Source: Croceitalea marina
Lineage (GTDB): Bacteria > Bacteroidota > Bacteroidia > Flavobacteriales > Flavobacteriaceae
Direction of reading: 5' to 3'
Assembly (NCBI RefSeq): GCF_042684265.1
Contig: NZ_JBHULB010000017.1
Span: 163,521-227,520 of the forward strand
Length of the DNA: 64,000 nt
The notes under the pieces were generated by a model, which made no database searches, was not told where the DNA came from, and worked only from the letters and a program-made list of their open reading frames with translations. This document shows positions 42,365 through 52,171 of the stretch, piece by piece (the first letter of the stretch is position 1; every line of letters starts with the position of its first letter). Made by a program: the position numbers and the translations under genes.

Positions 42365-45300
42365 CTTTAAAATAGTTCTTAACCTTTTGCTTATAATTTT
42401 GCCGCAAAGGTAAGGCTTGTCTATTTAAAATCTCAATGGTATTGCTTTTGTTGTTCAATAAGGCCGGTTTTGTCAAAATGGGATTTTCAAACTGGTTTAC
42501 ATTTGTTTTGCTTTCTCGCTCTTTTTTCTCCCCTTGCTTCAAAGCCGCATTTTCTAATTTTAACAACTGTTGTTGAATTCTATTCATCTTATTCACCGTG
42601 CGCTGCGTTATTCCGTTTTCTAACAAATCATTTTCGAAATCTTCCATTTGTTGAACCAACTTTTTTGCTAAGTCCTGTTTATCCCGTTGTAGAATATTCT
42701 TCAACTGCTGTTCCAGTTTATTGCGCAAAACTTGCTGTTCCTTATAAATTTCAAAGATTTCTCTTAACTGTTCTTCAGATTGTCCATTACCTCCTTGGCC
42801 TTCACTATTTCCCTTTCCATCACCCTTTTTTCCATTTTTTCCTTCACCATCTTTGCCATTTTCACCATTATTCCCTCCATCACCCTCTTTTCCAGAACTA
42901 CCTTCTTTACCTTCATTTCCTTCTTTTCCACTTTCGCCATCTTTACCTTTTTCGCCTTTTCCTTCTCCACCCTGTTTTCCTTGTTTACCAGATTGCCCCT
43001 GTTGCCCCATCTTTTCTTGTAAGCTTTGTTGTCCTTTGATAATATCTGGCAACTGTGAATCATCTCCTTTACCCTGGCCAGAACCAGACTGCATACTCTT
43101 CTGCATATTGTCCAGCAGCTTGGCCAAAAAATCCGCTAAGGTGTTCGACGCTGTCAATACATACTGCTGATATGAAGCCCCTTGGTACATTTGATTTTCC
43201 GCTATACTCTCCAAAGATTTATCTATATTATAATACACCTCCGTTATCTGCTCATTAACCACTTCTGAAAGTTCGGCCCTACGTAATGATAAGGCAAAAA
43301 GACTGTCATCTACATGCTCAAAAAGTCCACGTAATTCTTTTTGTTGACGTACCGTACTTGAAAACTCAGAAATATTACCTCTAGCTTCTTGAATATTATC
43401 AAATAACTTTTCTTGCTTAAACGAAAATGTAATAAGATTGTCTAAAATCTGTCTCAGCATCTCAGCATCCTCTGCAATAGATGAACCGCCTCCGGATGAA
43501 GATGAACTTTGCTCCAAACTTTTGCTCATCTCTTTCATTTTTTGTGCGGCCGACTTTTGCTTTTTTGAAGCGTTATTCTCGGCATTTCGTTTTTCTTCAC
43601 TCTGGGAAGACTCCTCTATGCCCTGATGCTTGTTTATTTCTTCTAAAGCGTCTTGCTGATCCTTTTTAACCGCTTCTTGTTTTTGTTCACTGATGTCAAT
43701 ATCCAATGGCTTTTTTAAAGCTTGATTATCTTTTTGGAGTTCACATAACTCTTTGGAAATTTCTTCAAATTTCCCATTCAACCGTTCTTGCTGTTCATTA
43801 GAAAATTCTTCACCAAGTTTCAGCTCCGATAGTAACCTCTGTCGTTCAGCCAGTTTGTCCAATTCTTTTGCCAACTGTGAAGCTTTCTCCGTTACATAAT
43901 ACCGTTTGGTCAATTCTAAAAGCTGCTCTAAATTACGTTCACTGTTACTTTGTTTCTTGCTGAGCTCTTCCAATCGTTTCTTTAAATCTTCTTTATTAAT
44001 CTTATCGGCAACTTTATTTAATTCTTCTAAAAGCTTTTTGTTCTTTTCTGCCTCCAATTCTTGACGCTCTAAACGCTCTCTTAACAGTTCGTTCAACTCA
44101 TCATTATTCTCACTCTTATTCAGATTATCTTTAAGTTCTTTGCTGAACTTTTGCATCATCGATTCTTGACCCTCCTGCTTTTGTAAATAATCCTTTATCT
44201 GATTCTGTTCATTGAAATTAAGATTACTGTTCTCCTTCTGTCTGTCGTTAATTTTCTGTAGCTCTTCTTTTTGCTCCTTGAAATTCTCCAAAGACTTATC
44301 TAAGTTCTGCAAAATTGACTTTTGAGACTCTAACTCCTTGTTTTTCAATTGATTATCATTCAATACAGTAGTGCTAAACACTTGACTTTTAGTAGATTTG
44401 CCATTTCGTAGGCCGTCATTATCCACCACCTCGAAGTATAAATCATAATCCTCACCCTCTTGTAAGTTTATGCCTGACGGAAATGTATAATAGAACTGTT
44501 CTACATTGCTTTTGGTCTGAAGCAAAACCACTTTTTTACCAAGCTGTGGTTTGTTTTTAGGATAATAGACCAAGCTAATACTCTTCAACCCAATATCATC
44601 AGCAGCCAACCCGGCATAATAGGATAGATTCGGATTCAAAGAGTCCAACGTTTGTTCGACTTTAACCGAAGGGTAAGCATCTTTAACAACCTCTAGTTGG
44701 TAGCCCAAAGTTTCGTAAGCCTTCACATTAGCGTTTGAAGTGACCAACTCATAATCTAAATCCGAATAAATCGATTTTGAAAGCGTGAATCGGGAATAAT
44801 CCTTTAGAAAACCACGTATTGTGTCTGTTGTTATCAAATCTAAGGCATCAGTGTGTGCGCCAATAATACTCCAAGTAACTTTTGTTCCTTCAGGAATTGT
44901 GGCATTACCCGTACCCTTTAAAACTTCATTTCGTTTACCAAGATATCCTGGGTAGGCCAAGTTCATTTCAAAATTTTGAATTGCTGGAACTTTTCCCACA
45001 ATAACGTTATACACTTTAGAATCAAATCCGTTCGCCGAAAAGTAAAAATCAGTTGAGCTAATTGGAGCCTGAAAAGTAAATTGAAACTGTCCGTCCACTT
45101 CTTGCATAAATAGTTCTTTTCCATCAATAACTACTGCAACGTTTTCTGGTTTTACCTTTCCTTCAGTAATTAAATTTAGTGTGAGAGCCTCATCCTCTAA
45201 TACATTTAAGTTCTCATTGAGCAGTTGAAAAGAAAATGGCGCAGGCGGTTCATAGGCCACGTCATAATTTACTACCCGTTTATACGAGCCAAAAAACGCC

Positions 45301-45818
45301 GCGATATTACCAGAAAACCATATCAACCCAAACAACAAAACAGGAATCAAAACGTACTTCGCATATTTAAAATTCTCATTAAAATCAACAGCTTTCACAA
45401 AAGGGATTGGTCTCATTTCTTGAGAGCGTTGTTCTATTGCCGCAACAAGCAAGTCTGACGCTTGATTGCTCTCAGCCAAATCTAAAAGGTTAACCAGCTT
45501 GTCGGCCACATCAGGAAAATGCTTTCCGATTAACAAAGAGGCCTCTCTTTTTGAAATGCCCTTTTTTACCTTAAATAGATAAAACAAAGGGGTCAAAATA
45601 AAACGATAAAGAAGAACCAACTCGATGCCAACAAAAACCAATAATAATACAAGACGTAAGGTAGACCCCAACCAAAGAAAATACTCCACAGCTGTTATGA
45701 TCAAGAAAAAAAGTAGCCCAAGGGTTATAAATAACAGAAGCCCTTTTACCAAAAGTTTAGTGTAATACTTTTTGGTAAAGGCGTTTAGCTTTTCAAGTAT
45801 ACTATTAAAACTGTCCAA
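42354..45818 (-). CDS. Large DUF4175 family membrane protein
   Basis: 1154 residues. Three hydrophobic segments lie near the N-terminus (about 23-45, 53-78, and 152-172), followed by a beta-rich extracytoplasmic part and then a very long coiled-coil region (about 490-790) rich in Lys, Glu, Gln and Leu. A low-complexity stretch (about 920-1000) of Gly-, Lys- and Glu-rich triplets like 'GKEGNEGKEGSSGKEGD' follows, and then another helical domain. Members are found throughout Flavobacteriia; function is unknown, although a structural or envelope-tension role is often suggested by shape. It heads the DUF4175-ybeY-mnmG unit. Confidence 0.85.
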   Translation of the reverse strand: MDSFNSILEKLNAFTKKYYTKLLVKGLLLFITLGLLFFLIITAVEYFLWLGSTLRLVLLLVFVGIELVLLYRFILTPLFYLFKVKKGISKREASLLIGKHFPDVADKLVNLLDLAESNQASDLLVAAIEQRSQEMRPIPFVKAVDFNENFKYAKYVLIPVLLFGLIWFSGNIAAFFGSYKRVVNYDVAYEPPAPFSFQLLNENLNVLEDEALTLNLITEGKVKPENVAVVIDGKELFMQEVDGQFQFTFQAPISSTDFYFSANGFDSKVYNVIVGKVPAIQNFEMNLAYPGYLGKRNEVLKGTGNATIPEGTKVTWSIIGAHTDALDLITTDTIRGFLKDYSRFTLSKSIYSDLDYELVTSNANVKAYETLGYQLEVVKDAYPSVKVEQTLDSLNPNLSYYAGLAADDIGLKSISLVYYPKNKPQLGKKVVLLQTKSNVEQFYYTFPSGINLQEGEDYDLYFEVVDNDGLRNGKSTKSQVFSTTVLNDNQLKNKELESQKSILQNLDKSLENFKEQKEELQKINDRQKENSNLNFNEQNQIKDYLQKQEGQESMMQKFSKELKDNLNKSENNDELNELLRERLERQELEAEKNKKLLEELNKVADKINKEDLKKRLEELSKKQSNSERNLEQLLELTKRYYVTEKASQLAKELDKLAERQRLLSELKLGEEFSNEQQERLNGKFEEISKELCELQKDNQALKKPLDIDISEQKQEAVKKDQQDALEEINKHQGIEESSQSEEKRNAENNASKKQKSAAQKMKEMSKSLEQSSSSSGGGSSIAEDAEMLRQILDNLITFSFKQEKLFDNIQEARGNISEFSSTVRQQKELRGLFEHVDDSLFALSLRRAELSEVVNEQITEVYYNIDKSLESIAENQMYQGASYQQYVLTASNTLADFLAKLLDNMQKSMQSGSGQGKGDDSQLPDIIKGQQSLQEKMGQQGQSGKQGKQGGEGKGEKGKDGESGKEGNEGKEGSSGKEGDGGNNGENGKDGEGKNGKKGDGKGNSEGQGGNGQSEEQLREIFEIYKEQQVLRNKLEQQLKNILQRDKQDLAKKLVQQMEDFENDLLENGITQRTVNKMNRIQQQLLKLENAALKQGEKKERESKTNVNQFENPILTKPALLNNKSNTIEILNRQALPLRQNYKQKVKNYFKDEG

Positions 45819-45892
45819 AATCCGCTATATTTAATACCAAGATACCCGTTGTTTCAAAATGGGGCTGAAAATTTTATGTTAAAATAGACGAT

Positions 45893-46939
45893 ATGAAGGA
45901 TTTAAAGTATCTAGCGGCCTTAACGATACCAATCTCTGCTGCAATCAGCATCTATTTTAAAGGATATATGAGTTTTTTTACTCCTTTTTATGCCTTTGTT
46001 ATTATTCCCGTACTTGAGGTTATGTTGCCTCATGATGCTTCTAACCTAGAGGTTGAAGAAGTTGAAATTAAATCGAAAAACAAGCTCTTTGATTGGATGC
46101 TCTATCTAAATATTCCTATAGTATTTGGGTTTATGCTATTTACCTTATGGGATATTACCCAACAATCTTATGCACTTTATGAGTTTATAGGGCTAGTATT
46201 TTCCATAGGCATCGTATTTGGCGTAAACGGTATTAATGTAGCCCATGAATTGGGGCATAGGCAACAAACCTTTGAGCGCTACTTGGGCAAACTATTATTG
46301 CTGCCGTCTTTTTATATGCATTTTTATATTGAACATAACTTTGGGCACCACGCCCATGCCGCTACAAAAGAAGACCCAGCCACCGCACAGTATAATCAAT
46401 CTGTTTATTCGTTTTGGTTTACCTCAACACTGCGGCAATATCTAAACGCATGGAAAATTCAACACAAACTCTTAAAGACTGAAAATAAAAATTTCTTCTC
46501 TTTAAAAAACGACATGTTTTTCTATACCCTTATTCAGCTTGCTTACCTTGTTTTTGTCTTCATATTTTTCGGACCACTAGGCGCCTTATTCGCTTTAGCC
46601 GCCGGTGTAGTCGGTTTTCTATTACTAGAAACTGTTAACTATATTGAGCATTATGGTTTAAGACGTTTCAAATTGCCTTCAGGCCGTTACGAAAGAGTGA
46701 GAGAATGCCATTCATGGAACAGTAATCACATCATCGGTAGAATTGTGCTTTACGAACTAACAAGGCACAGTGACCATCACTACAAATCTTCAAAAAAATA
46801 CCAAACTTTAGATTATCATGATATCTCTCCGCAAATGCCCTATGGGTATCCTACATCTATGGTTTTATCTTTTATTCCACCGCTTTGGTTTAGCATTATG
46901 AACAAGCGTATTCCAAAAGAAATGAGACTGACTATATAG
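45893..46939 (+). CDS. AlkB-type integral-membrane alkane hydroxylase family protein
   Basis: 348 residues. All four His-rich di-iron motifs are present: 'HELGH' at 118-122, 'HNFGHHAH' at 148-155 (followed by 'ATKEDPA'), 'NYIEHYG' at 249-255 and 'RHSDHH' at 291-296. At least four membrane helices surround them. True AlkB enzymes hydroxylate alkanes with electrons from rubredoxin; no rubredoxin gene is nearby, so substrate and electron donor are uncertain. It starts 74 bases from DUF4175, divergent. Confidence 0.88.
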   Translation: MKDLKYLAALTIPISAAISIYFKGYMSFFTPFYAFVIIPVLEVMLPHDASNLEVEEVEIKSKNKLFDWMLYLNIPIVFGFMLFTLWDITQQSYALYEFIGLVFSIGIVFGVNGINVAHELGHRQQTFERYLGKLLLLPSFYMHFYIEHNFGHHAHAATKEDPATAQYNQSVYSFWFTSTLRQYLNAWKIQHKLLKTENKNFFSLKNDMFFYTLIQLAYLVFVFIFFGPLGALFALAAGVVGFLLLETVNYIEHYGLRRFKLPSGRYERVRECHSWNSNHIIGRIVLYELTRHSDHHYKSSKKYQTLDYHDISPQMPYGYPTSMVLSFIPPLWFSIMNKRIPKEMRLTI

Positions 46940-46988
46940 TCGATTCAGCTTAAAAGAGTTCATTACCTTTGTGGCTCAATTTTTAATA

Positions 46989-48521
46989 ATGAGTCAAAAA
47001 GTTCGGGTTCGTTTTGCCCCAAGTCCAACAGGGCCACTTCATATAGGTGGTGTTCGCACGGCATTATTCAATTATTTGTTCGCCAAAAAACATGGTGGAG
47101 ATTTTGTGTTGCGCATAGAAGACACAGACCAAAACCGTTATGTAGAAGGCGCCGAAGACTATATCATTGAAGCTTTGAACTGGTGCGGAATACCTTTTGA
47201 CGAAGGCCCTTCGACTCCGCTCAAAACAGGCCCGGGAAAAGAAAAGCGTTTTGGTCCATACCGCCAAAGTGAGCGAAAAGACCTATATAGTCAGTATGCC
47301 TTAGAATTATTAGAAAAAGGACATGCCTATTTTGCCTTTGACACTTCTGAACGATTAGATTTTCATCGCAAAGACCATGAAGCCAAAGGCAAGACCTTTA
47401 TTTATAATTGGCATAATCGCTTAAAGTTGGATAACTCCCTTTCGCTGTCTGCGGAGGACACAAAATCAAAACTGGATTCTGGTGAACCCTATGTGATTCG
47501 TTTTAAGTCTCCACAAGATGAAAAATTGCATTTAAATGATATCATCCGTGGTGATATTGAAATCGACACGAATGTTTTAGATGATAAAATTCTCTTTAAA
47601 AGTGATGGCATGCCCACCTATCATTTAGCTAATATTGTAGATGACCACCTGATGGAAATTACCCATGTTATTCGTGGTGAAGAATGGTTGCCCTCTTTGG
47701 CATTACATCAGTTATTATATAATGCCTTTGGTTGGGATACGCCCAAATTTGCACATCTACCATTGATTATGAAACCGACCGGGAAAGGGAAACTGAGCAA
47801 GCGCGATGGTGAAAAAGGAGGGTTCCCTGTTTTTCCATTGTCTTGGAACGAGTCTGAAGGCTACCGAGAAGCAGGTTATTTTTCAGAAGCCGTCGTTAAC
47901 TTTTTAGCGATGTTGGGCTGGAATCCTGGAACGGAACAGGAGCTCTTCTCCCTTGAAGATCTTGTTCAAGAATTTAGTTTAGAGCGTGTAAATAAATCTG
48001 GAGCTCGCTTTGACCCTGAAAAGACCAAATGGTATAATCATCAGTGGTTACAGCTCAAAAGCAGCGCAGAATTGGCTGAATTGTTTAGTTCGGTGTTGGC
48101 CGAAAAAGAGATTTCTCGCGAAGCTCGAAATGACAGCTATGTTGAAAAGGTAGTGGGATTGATAAAAGAAAGGGCAGACTTCCCCTCTGATTTTTGGGAA
48201 TTGGGCAGCTACTTTTTTGAAGCACCAACTACTTATGCCGAAAAACCGGTAAAAAAACAGTGGAAAGAAGACACCCCACAAATTTTGCATGATGTGGCAA
48301 AAATTATTAGAAATACTTCTGATTTCAACTCTAAAAATTTAGAGACCAAAATCAAAGAATGGATAAGCTCTAACGAACTTTCCTTTGGTAAGGTCATGGG
48401 ACCACTACGCTTGGTAATCGTGGGCGACTTAAAAGGCCCCCACCTCTTTGATATTTTGGCAATGATAGGTAAAGAAGCGTGTTTGGTTCGTATAGAGAAC
48501 GCAATCAAAACTTTGGGCTAG
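46989..48521 (+). CDS. gltX: Glutamate--tRNA ligase (with a small in-frame repeat-derived insertion)
   Basis: 510 residues from the ATG at 46989 ('MSQKVRVRFAPSPTG'); a GTG start at 46971 adds six residues of poor quality. 'PSPTGPLHIGG' is the HIGH motif and 'KLSKRDG' at 268-274 the KMSKS loop. The region 'DEGPSTPLKTGPGKEKRFGP' carries about ten extra residues ('PSTPLKTGPG', 74-83) where I expect a direct DEG to KEKFGPYRQSER connection. The DNA there contains CTTCGACTCCGCTCA, the core of a dispersed repeat. The insertion lies in a surface loop, so function is probably kept. Confidence 0.95.
   Translation: MSQKVRVRFAPSPTGPLHIGGVRTALFNYLFAKKHGGDFVLRIEDTDQNRYVEGAEDYIIEALNWCGIPFDEGPSTPLKTGPGKEKRFGPYRQSERKDLYSQYALELLEKGHAYFAFDTSERLDFHRKDHEAKGKTFIYNWHNRLKLDNSLSLSAEDTKSKLDSGEPYVIRFKSPQDEKLHLNDIIRGDIEIDTNVLDDKILFKSDGMPTYHLANIVDDHLMEITHVIRGEEWLPSLALHQLLYNAFGWDTPKFAHLPLIMKPTGKGKLSKRDGEKGGFPVFPLSWNESEGYREAGYFSEAVVNFLAMLGWNPGTEQELFSLEDLVQEFSLERVNKSGARFDPEKTKWYNHQWLQLKSSAELAELFSSVLAEKEISREARNDSYVEKVVGLIKERADFPSDFWELGSYFFEAPTTYAEKPVKKQWKEDTPQILHDVAKIIRNTSDFNSKNLETKIKEWISSNELSFGKVMGPLRLVIVGDLKGPHLFDILAMIGKEACLVRIENAIKTLG
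47209..47223. repeat. Repeat core embedded in gltX
   Basis: CTTCGACTCCGCTCA is the exact reverse complement of TGAGCGGAGTCGAAG in the stub-5 element at 34059-34157. In gltX it is read in frame as part of 'PSTPLKT'. Confidence 0.6.
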
Positions 48522-48525
48522 GCAC

Positions 48526-48921
48526 CTAATCCAAGTCCTCTAACAATATCTCAAACTCGTACTTAAAAAATCGTTTGGAAGGTTCACTGGATTTCCAATC
48601 CCTTACATTGTAGATGTTTTTGCCAGGACTATCTTCCTTGTAAACTTTCAGTACTTCACCTGCTTGATTTTTAACAACAATGGAGTCAATATCAATAAAT
48701 GTAGGCTCTAAATAGGTGCTGCCAATATCAAAACCTTCTTGAAAACGTTGTGTTTGATTAGGTGCTACCTGTAAAATTGTATCTAATTCCACTATTGCGG
48801 AAACAACGTCTATAATCAGGGTTTGGGAAGTTAGGTTCTCAATATCCGCTTCCATATCCGAAACTGGGTCACAGCCCAAAATGCTTAATGCTCCCAACAA
48901 AATAAAAGTAAGTCTTCTCAT
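48526..48921 (-). CDS. Hypothetical lipoprotein
   Basis: The ATG at 48921 gives 131 residues beginning 'MRRLTFILLGALSILGC', a lipoprotein signal with the Cys at 17; an upstream ATG (48957) would put 12 non-signal residues in front. The rest is a small beta-rich domain ('TLIIDVVSAIVELDTILQV', 'FEILLEDLD'). Family not recognised. It is convergent with gltX, with only four bases between the stops, and no terminator was seen there. Confidence 0.7.
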   Translation of the reverse strand: MRRLTFILLGALSILGCDPVSDMEADIENLTSQTLIIDVVSAIVELDTILQVAPNQTQRFQEGFDIGSTYLEPTFIDIDSIVVKNQAGEVLKVYKEDSPGKNIYNVRDWKSSEPSKRFFKYEFEILLEDLD

Positions 48922-49140
48922 TTTCCAGTGTTTTATGTATAAACAATTTAAAGGCACTTTACCCTAATCTAGAACCTGTTATAAATATGTTAAATGCCGG
49001 AGTTTAAGTTAAGTAGCCCCAACAATAGTTCTTTGATGTTTTAGCCAAATCAAACTCAATGCATAACTTTAAAGATTCTGAAAGCACAAGTTCATCGTTC
49101 ATCCAAATTCCTATGGGGTTTCATAACTCATTTAAAACGA

Positions 49141-49767
49141 CTACTTATCTAAACGATGTTTCTTATACTTTAAAATAAGCCCTTCAACAGCGCGAAGCAT
49201 CATTGGCTCGGCACGGGTTGTCCAATTAAGGGCGCCATCTTTGTCCAATTCAGAATGGCTTTCGGTATCTATTGCGTTTGCATTTGAAGAAGATATAAGT
49301 GTTCCGCTTTTTAAGTCGTATATTCTAATTGCCACTGAAGACCTATTACTTGTTGCATAACTAGAACTACGGTTGTTCCTATAAAAGCTGCTCGCATTAT
49401 TTGATATAATTTCTCCTCTTACATTGATTAAAAAATCAGAGTCAGAATTTCTATGTAGTTCCTTTAGCTCTGATGGAGTGGGTTCGAACTTTATATCTGG
49501 TCCGACTAGTGAACTGTTTCTCAAGGCTATTAAATCGATTAAAGAATCACCTAATATTTTTTTAAACTCTTCATAGGATTCTTCATATAGCTTTTTGCTA
49601 TATCTGATTTTTGAATTGGACTGCACATTATTAAGAATCCATTTGCCCGTGCTAAAATCAAGCTCTTTTCCGGAATCAAACTCATAGGTATATTTTCCGC
49701 CAACACAAGATGAACCTAGAAACATTATCAAAATACCAATTACAAACATCCCGTTTTTAAGTCTCAT
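49141..49767 (-). CDS. Hypothetical lipoprotein
   Basis: 208 residues, 'MFVIGILIMFLGSSC' being a lipoprotein signal with the Cys at about 21. A Ser/Asn-rich middle ('NNASSFYRNNRSSSYATSNR') lies next to 'VAIRIYDLKSGTLISS', which recalls GNA1162/CsgG-like or Curli-type periplasmic domains; this similarity is weak. Single gene with 183 and 190 bases on either side that hold nothing recognisable except the divergent start of the SPFH gene. Confidence 0.65.
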   Translation of the reverse strand: MRLKNGMFVIGILIMFLGSSCVGGKYTYEFDSGKELDFSTGKWILNNVQSNSKIRYSKKLYEESYEEFKKILGDSLIDLIALRNSSLVGPDIKFEPTPSELKELHRNSDSDFLINVRGEIISNNASSFYRNNRSSSYATSNRSSVAIRIYDLKSGTLISSSNANAIDTESHSELDKDGALNWTTRAEPMMLRAVEGLILKYKKHRLDK

Positions 49768-49957
49768 ATAAACTGTTCTATGTCTAACTCATTACTTTTT
49801 GCCAAATATTATAGTCAACCAAGATAACAAATCTTCATATGTGCTAGGTTGCCCAAAAGTCATGCCATCTGCTATTTTGTAACAATTCTCTACTAAAAGC
49901 TACTAACCTATTACTCTCTTTTGTATTTTAAACACATAAACTAAAAACACTATTACT

Positions 49958-50884
49958 ATGGGCAGTTATATTTGGATTCCTTTGGCATTTTTTATCGTTT
50001 TGACAATACTTTCGGGTGTATTTATTGTAAAACAACAGACCGCCGTTATTATTGAAACCTTCGGTAAGTTTACCAGTGTGCGACAATCGGGTATTCAGTT
50101 TAAAATTCCTTTTGTGCAACGCATTGCGGCAAGGGTCGGTCTAAAGATTCAGCAATTGGATGTTATCATTGAAACCAAAACTTTAGATGATGTATTTGTA
50201 AAACTCAAGGTTTCGGTACAATATGTAGTTATCAAGAGTAAAGTTTACGATGCCTTTTATCAGTTAGAATATCCTCATGATCAAATTACCTCTTACGTGT
50301 TTGACGTGGTACGAGCAGAAGTGCCTAAAATGAAATTGGATGATGTCTTTGTAAAGAAAGATGATATCGCCATTGCGGTAAAAGGTGAGTTGCAAGATGC
50401 GATGTTAGAATACGGTTACGATATCATCAAAACCTTAGTGACCGATATTGACCCTGATGCACAAGTAAAAGAAGCGATGAATAGAATTAATGCTTCGGAG
50501 CGTGAAAAGATAGCAGCGCAGTTTGAAGGTGATGCCGCACGTATTTTAATCGTTGAAAAAGCGAAGGCAGAAGCTGAAAGCAAAAGATTGCAAGGGCAGG
50601 GTATCGCAGACCAACGACGTGAAATTGCCCGTGGTTTAGAAGAATCTGTTGAAGTATTGAACAAAGTCGGTATCAATTCTCAAGAAGCTTCGGCGCTAAT
50701 TGTGGTAACACAACATTATGATACTTTGCAATCAATTGGTGAGGAGACCAATACCAATTTAATTCTTTTACCTAATTCTCCTCAAGCTGGTAGTGATATG
50801 TTGAACAATATGGTGGCTTCTTTTACAGCAAGTAATATGATCGGGGAACAAATGAAAAAAACCAACCCAAAGAAAAATGGTTAA
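49958..50884 (+). CDS. SPFH/Band 7 domain membrane protein (stomatin/HIR-like)
   Basis: 308 residues. One N-terminal membrane helix (about 5-24) is followed by the SPFH core ('VKQQTAVIIETFGKFTSVR', 'FVKLKVSVQYVVIKSKVYDA') and a coiled-coil region rich in Ala, Glu and Lys ('EREKIAAQFEGDAARILIVE', 'KAKAEAESKRLQGQGIADQR'). Such proteins oligomerise into membrane-scaffolding rings. The stop codon overlaps the next gene by eight bases, so the two are likely translationally coupled. Confidence 0.9.
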   Translation: MGSYIWIPLAFFIVLTILSGVFIVKQQTAVIIETFGKFTSVRQSGIQFKIPFVQRIAARVGLKIQQLDVIIETKTLDDVFVKLKVSVQYVVIKSKVYDAFYQLEYPHDQITSYVFDVVRAEVPKMKLDDVFVKKDDIAIAVKGELQDAMLEYGYDIIKTLVTDIDPDAQVKEAMNRINASEREKIAAQFEGDAARILIVEKAKAEAESKRLQGQGIADQRREIARGLEESVEVLNKVGINSQEASALIVVTQHYDTLQSIGEETNTNLILLPNSPQAGSDMLNNMVASFTASNMIGEQMKKTNPKKNG

Positions 50885-52004
50885 ATCATGCTTGATTTTC
50901 TTGATGTTACCAGTAATGGCCTTAGGTCAAGAAAATCCTTTTTTTAATCCCGGCGGCTATTTTTTAAGCCTCGGTTCGGCAGAAATTAGAACCGCTTCCA
51001 TAGCTACTGGTGATGTGGATAGTGATGGCGACTTAGACGTAGTTACCGCAGAAGGTAGGCACTGGCCGGCTCCCAACAGTATTTTTTATAATGTGGGAAA
51101 TGGTGTGTTTAGGACATCCCGCGTATTGGATAGCGAGTGGTCTTCATGTTATGCTGCAGAATTGGGGGATTTAGATGGTGATGGCGATTTGGATATTGTA
51201 ACAGGAAATGACATGCATCCTAATATTTGGTACAGAAATAATGGAAAGGGTCTATTTGAGCGTGCTGGTTTAGTTGGTGGGAAAACTACCCCGACAAGAA
51301 ATGTTGCATTAAGTGACATTGATGGTGATGGCGATTTGGATGTTCTCTTTACCAATAGGGGAAGCGCCAATGAAATCGCTATTAACGATGGAAGTGGAAA
51401 TTTTAACACGATTGTTCCCTTTGGCTCAGATGAAGATTCTACCATAGACATTGTAGCTGCTGATATGAACCAAGATGGTAAATTAGATTTAGTGCTGGCA
51501 AATCGTGATGAGCAGCAGAACTATGTATATCTGCAAGAAGGCTCTCTTGTATTCAAGGAAAAAATTCCATTCGGTACAGGTAAAGATGAGACCCGTTCTG
51601 TAGCAATTGGTGATATCAATAATGACGGCTATCCAGATATCGTAACCGGAAACTTAGTTGGTTCAAACTATGTGTATCTAGGTAACGGAAAAGATTTCAA
51701 GAATACGATCCCTTACGAAAAGGAAGACTTGGCAACTGCGAGCGTCAAAGTTGCAGATTTAAATAACGACGGTTTTATAGATATCGTCAACGCAAATGGA
51801 GACGAGGTAAATTACGCATATATCAACACGGGGAAAAACTCTTTTGAAAAAATTCCGCTTAATCCGGAAATTAAGATGGACACCTATGATATTCACCTTG
51901 CAGATATTAACGGTGACAATTACTTAGATATTTTGGAAGCGAACTCCGGAGATTTGAACCTCTATTACCTTAATAGGTGCGGGAGAATAAAAAAAGACAA
52001 ATAA
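50877..52004 (+). CDS. FG-GAP/VCBS repeat propeller protein
   Basis: 375 residues with a signal peptide ('CLIFLMLPVMALGQ'). Seven repeats of the form DxDxDGxxDIVxxN are visible ('DVDSDGDLDVV', 'DLDGDGDLDIV', 'DIDGDGDLDVL', 'DMNQDGKLDLV', 'DINNDGYPDIV', 'DLNNDGFIDIV', 'DINGDNYLDIL'), consistent with a seven-bladed calcium-binding beta-propeller on the outer side of the inner membrane or outside the cell. No sorting domain is seen at the C-terminus. Start overlaps the SPFH gene. Confidence 0.88.
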   Translation: MVKSCLIFLMLPVMALGQENPFFNPGGYFLSLGSAEIRTASIATGDVDSDGDLDVVTAEGRHWPAPNSIFYNVGNGVFRTSRVLDSEWSSCYAAELGDLDGDGDLDIVTGNDMHPNIWYRNNGKGLFERAGLVGGKTTPTRNVALSDIDGDGDLDVLFTNRGSANEIAINDGSGNFNTIVPFGSDEDSTIDIVAADMNQDGKLDLVLANRDEQQNYVYLQEGSLVFKEKIPFGTGKDETRSVAIGDINNDGYPDIVTGNLVGSNYVYLGNGKDFKNTIPYEKEDLATASVKVADLNNDGFIDIVNANGDEVNYAYINTGKNSFEKIPLNPEIKMDTYDIHLADINGDNYLDILEANSGDLNLYYLNRCGRIKKDK

Positions 52005-52061
52005 GGCTATTTCCAAGAGCTTCTATACCAACATGGACATTTGGTTGAGCAATTAGATAAA

Positions 52062-52097
52062 GGGCCTTTAATTAGCTCAAAAGCCCTCGTTTTTTAT
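52062..52097. terminator. Weak candidate terminator between convergent FG-GAP and glnS genes
   Basis: GGGC-CTTT and AAAAGCCC can pair with a bulge, followed by TCGTTTTTTAT. The stem is imperfect. Confidence 0.35.
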
Positions 52098-52171
52098 AGA
52101 AAATACCGATTGATATATTCAATCAAATAGGATTTTCTTATACGAAGATTATTCTTTCAAAATCCTAACTA

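Noticed and set aside
42470..43258. Plus-strand frames rich in Phe, Leu, Ser and Pro within the DUF4175 gene
   Set aside because: They are complementary-strand reading of the low-complexity Gly/Lys/Glu region and show no independent features.
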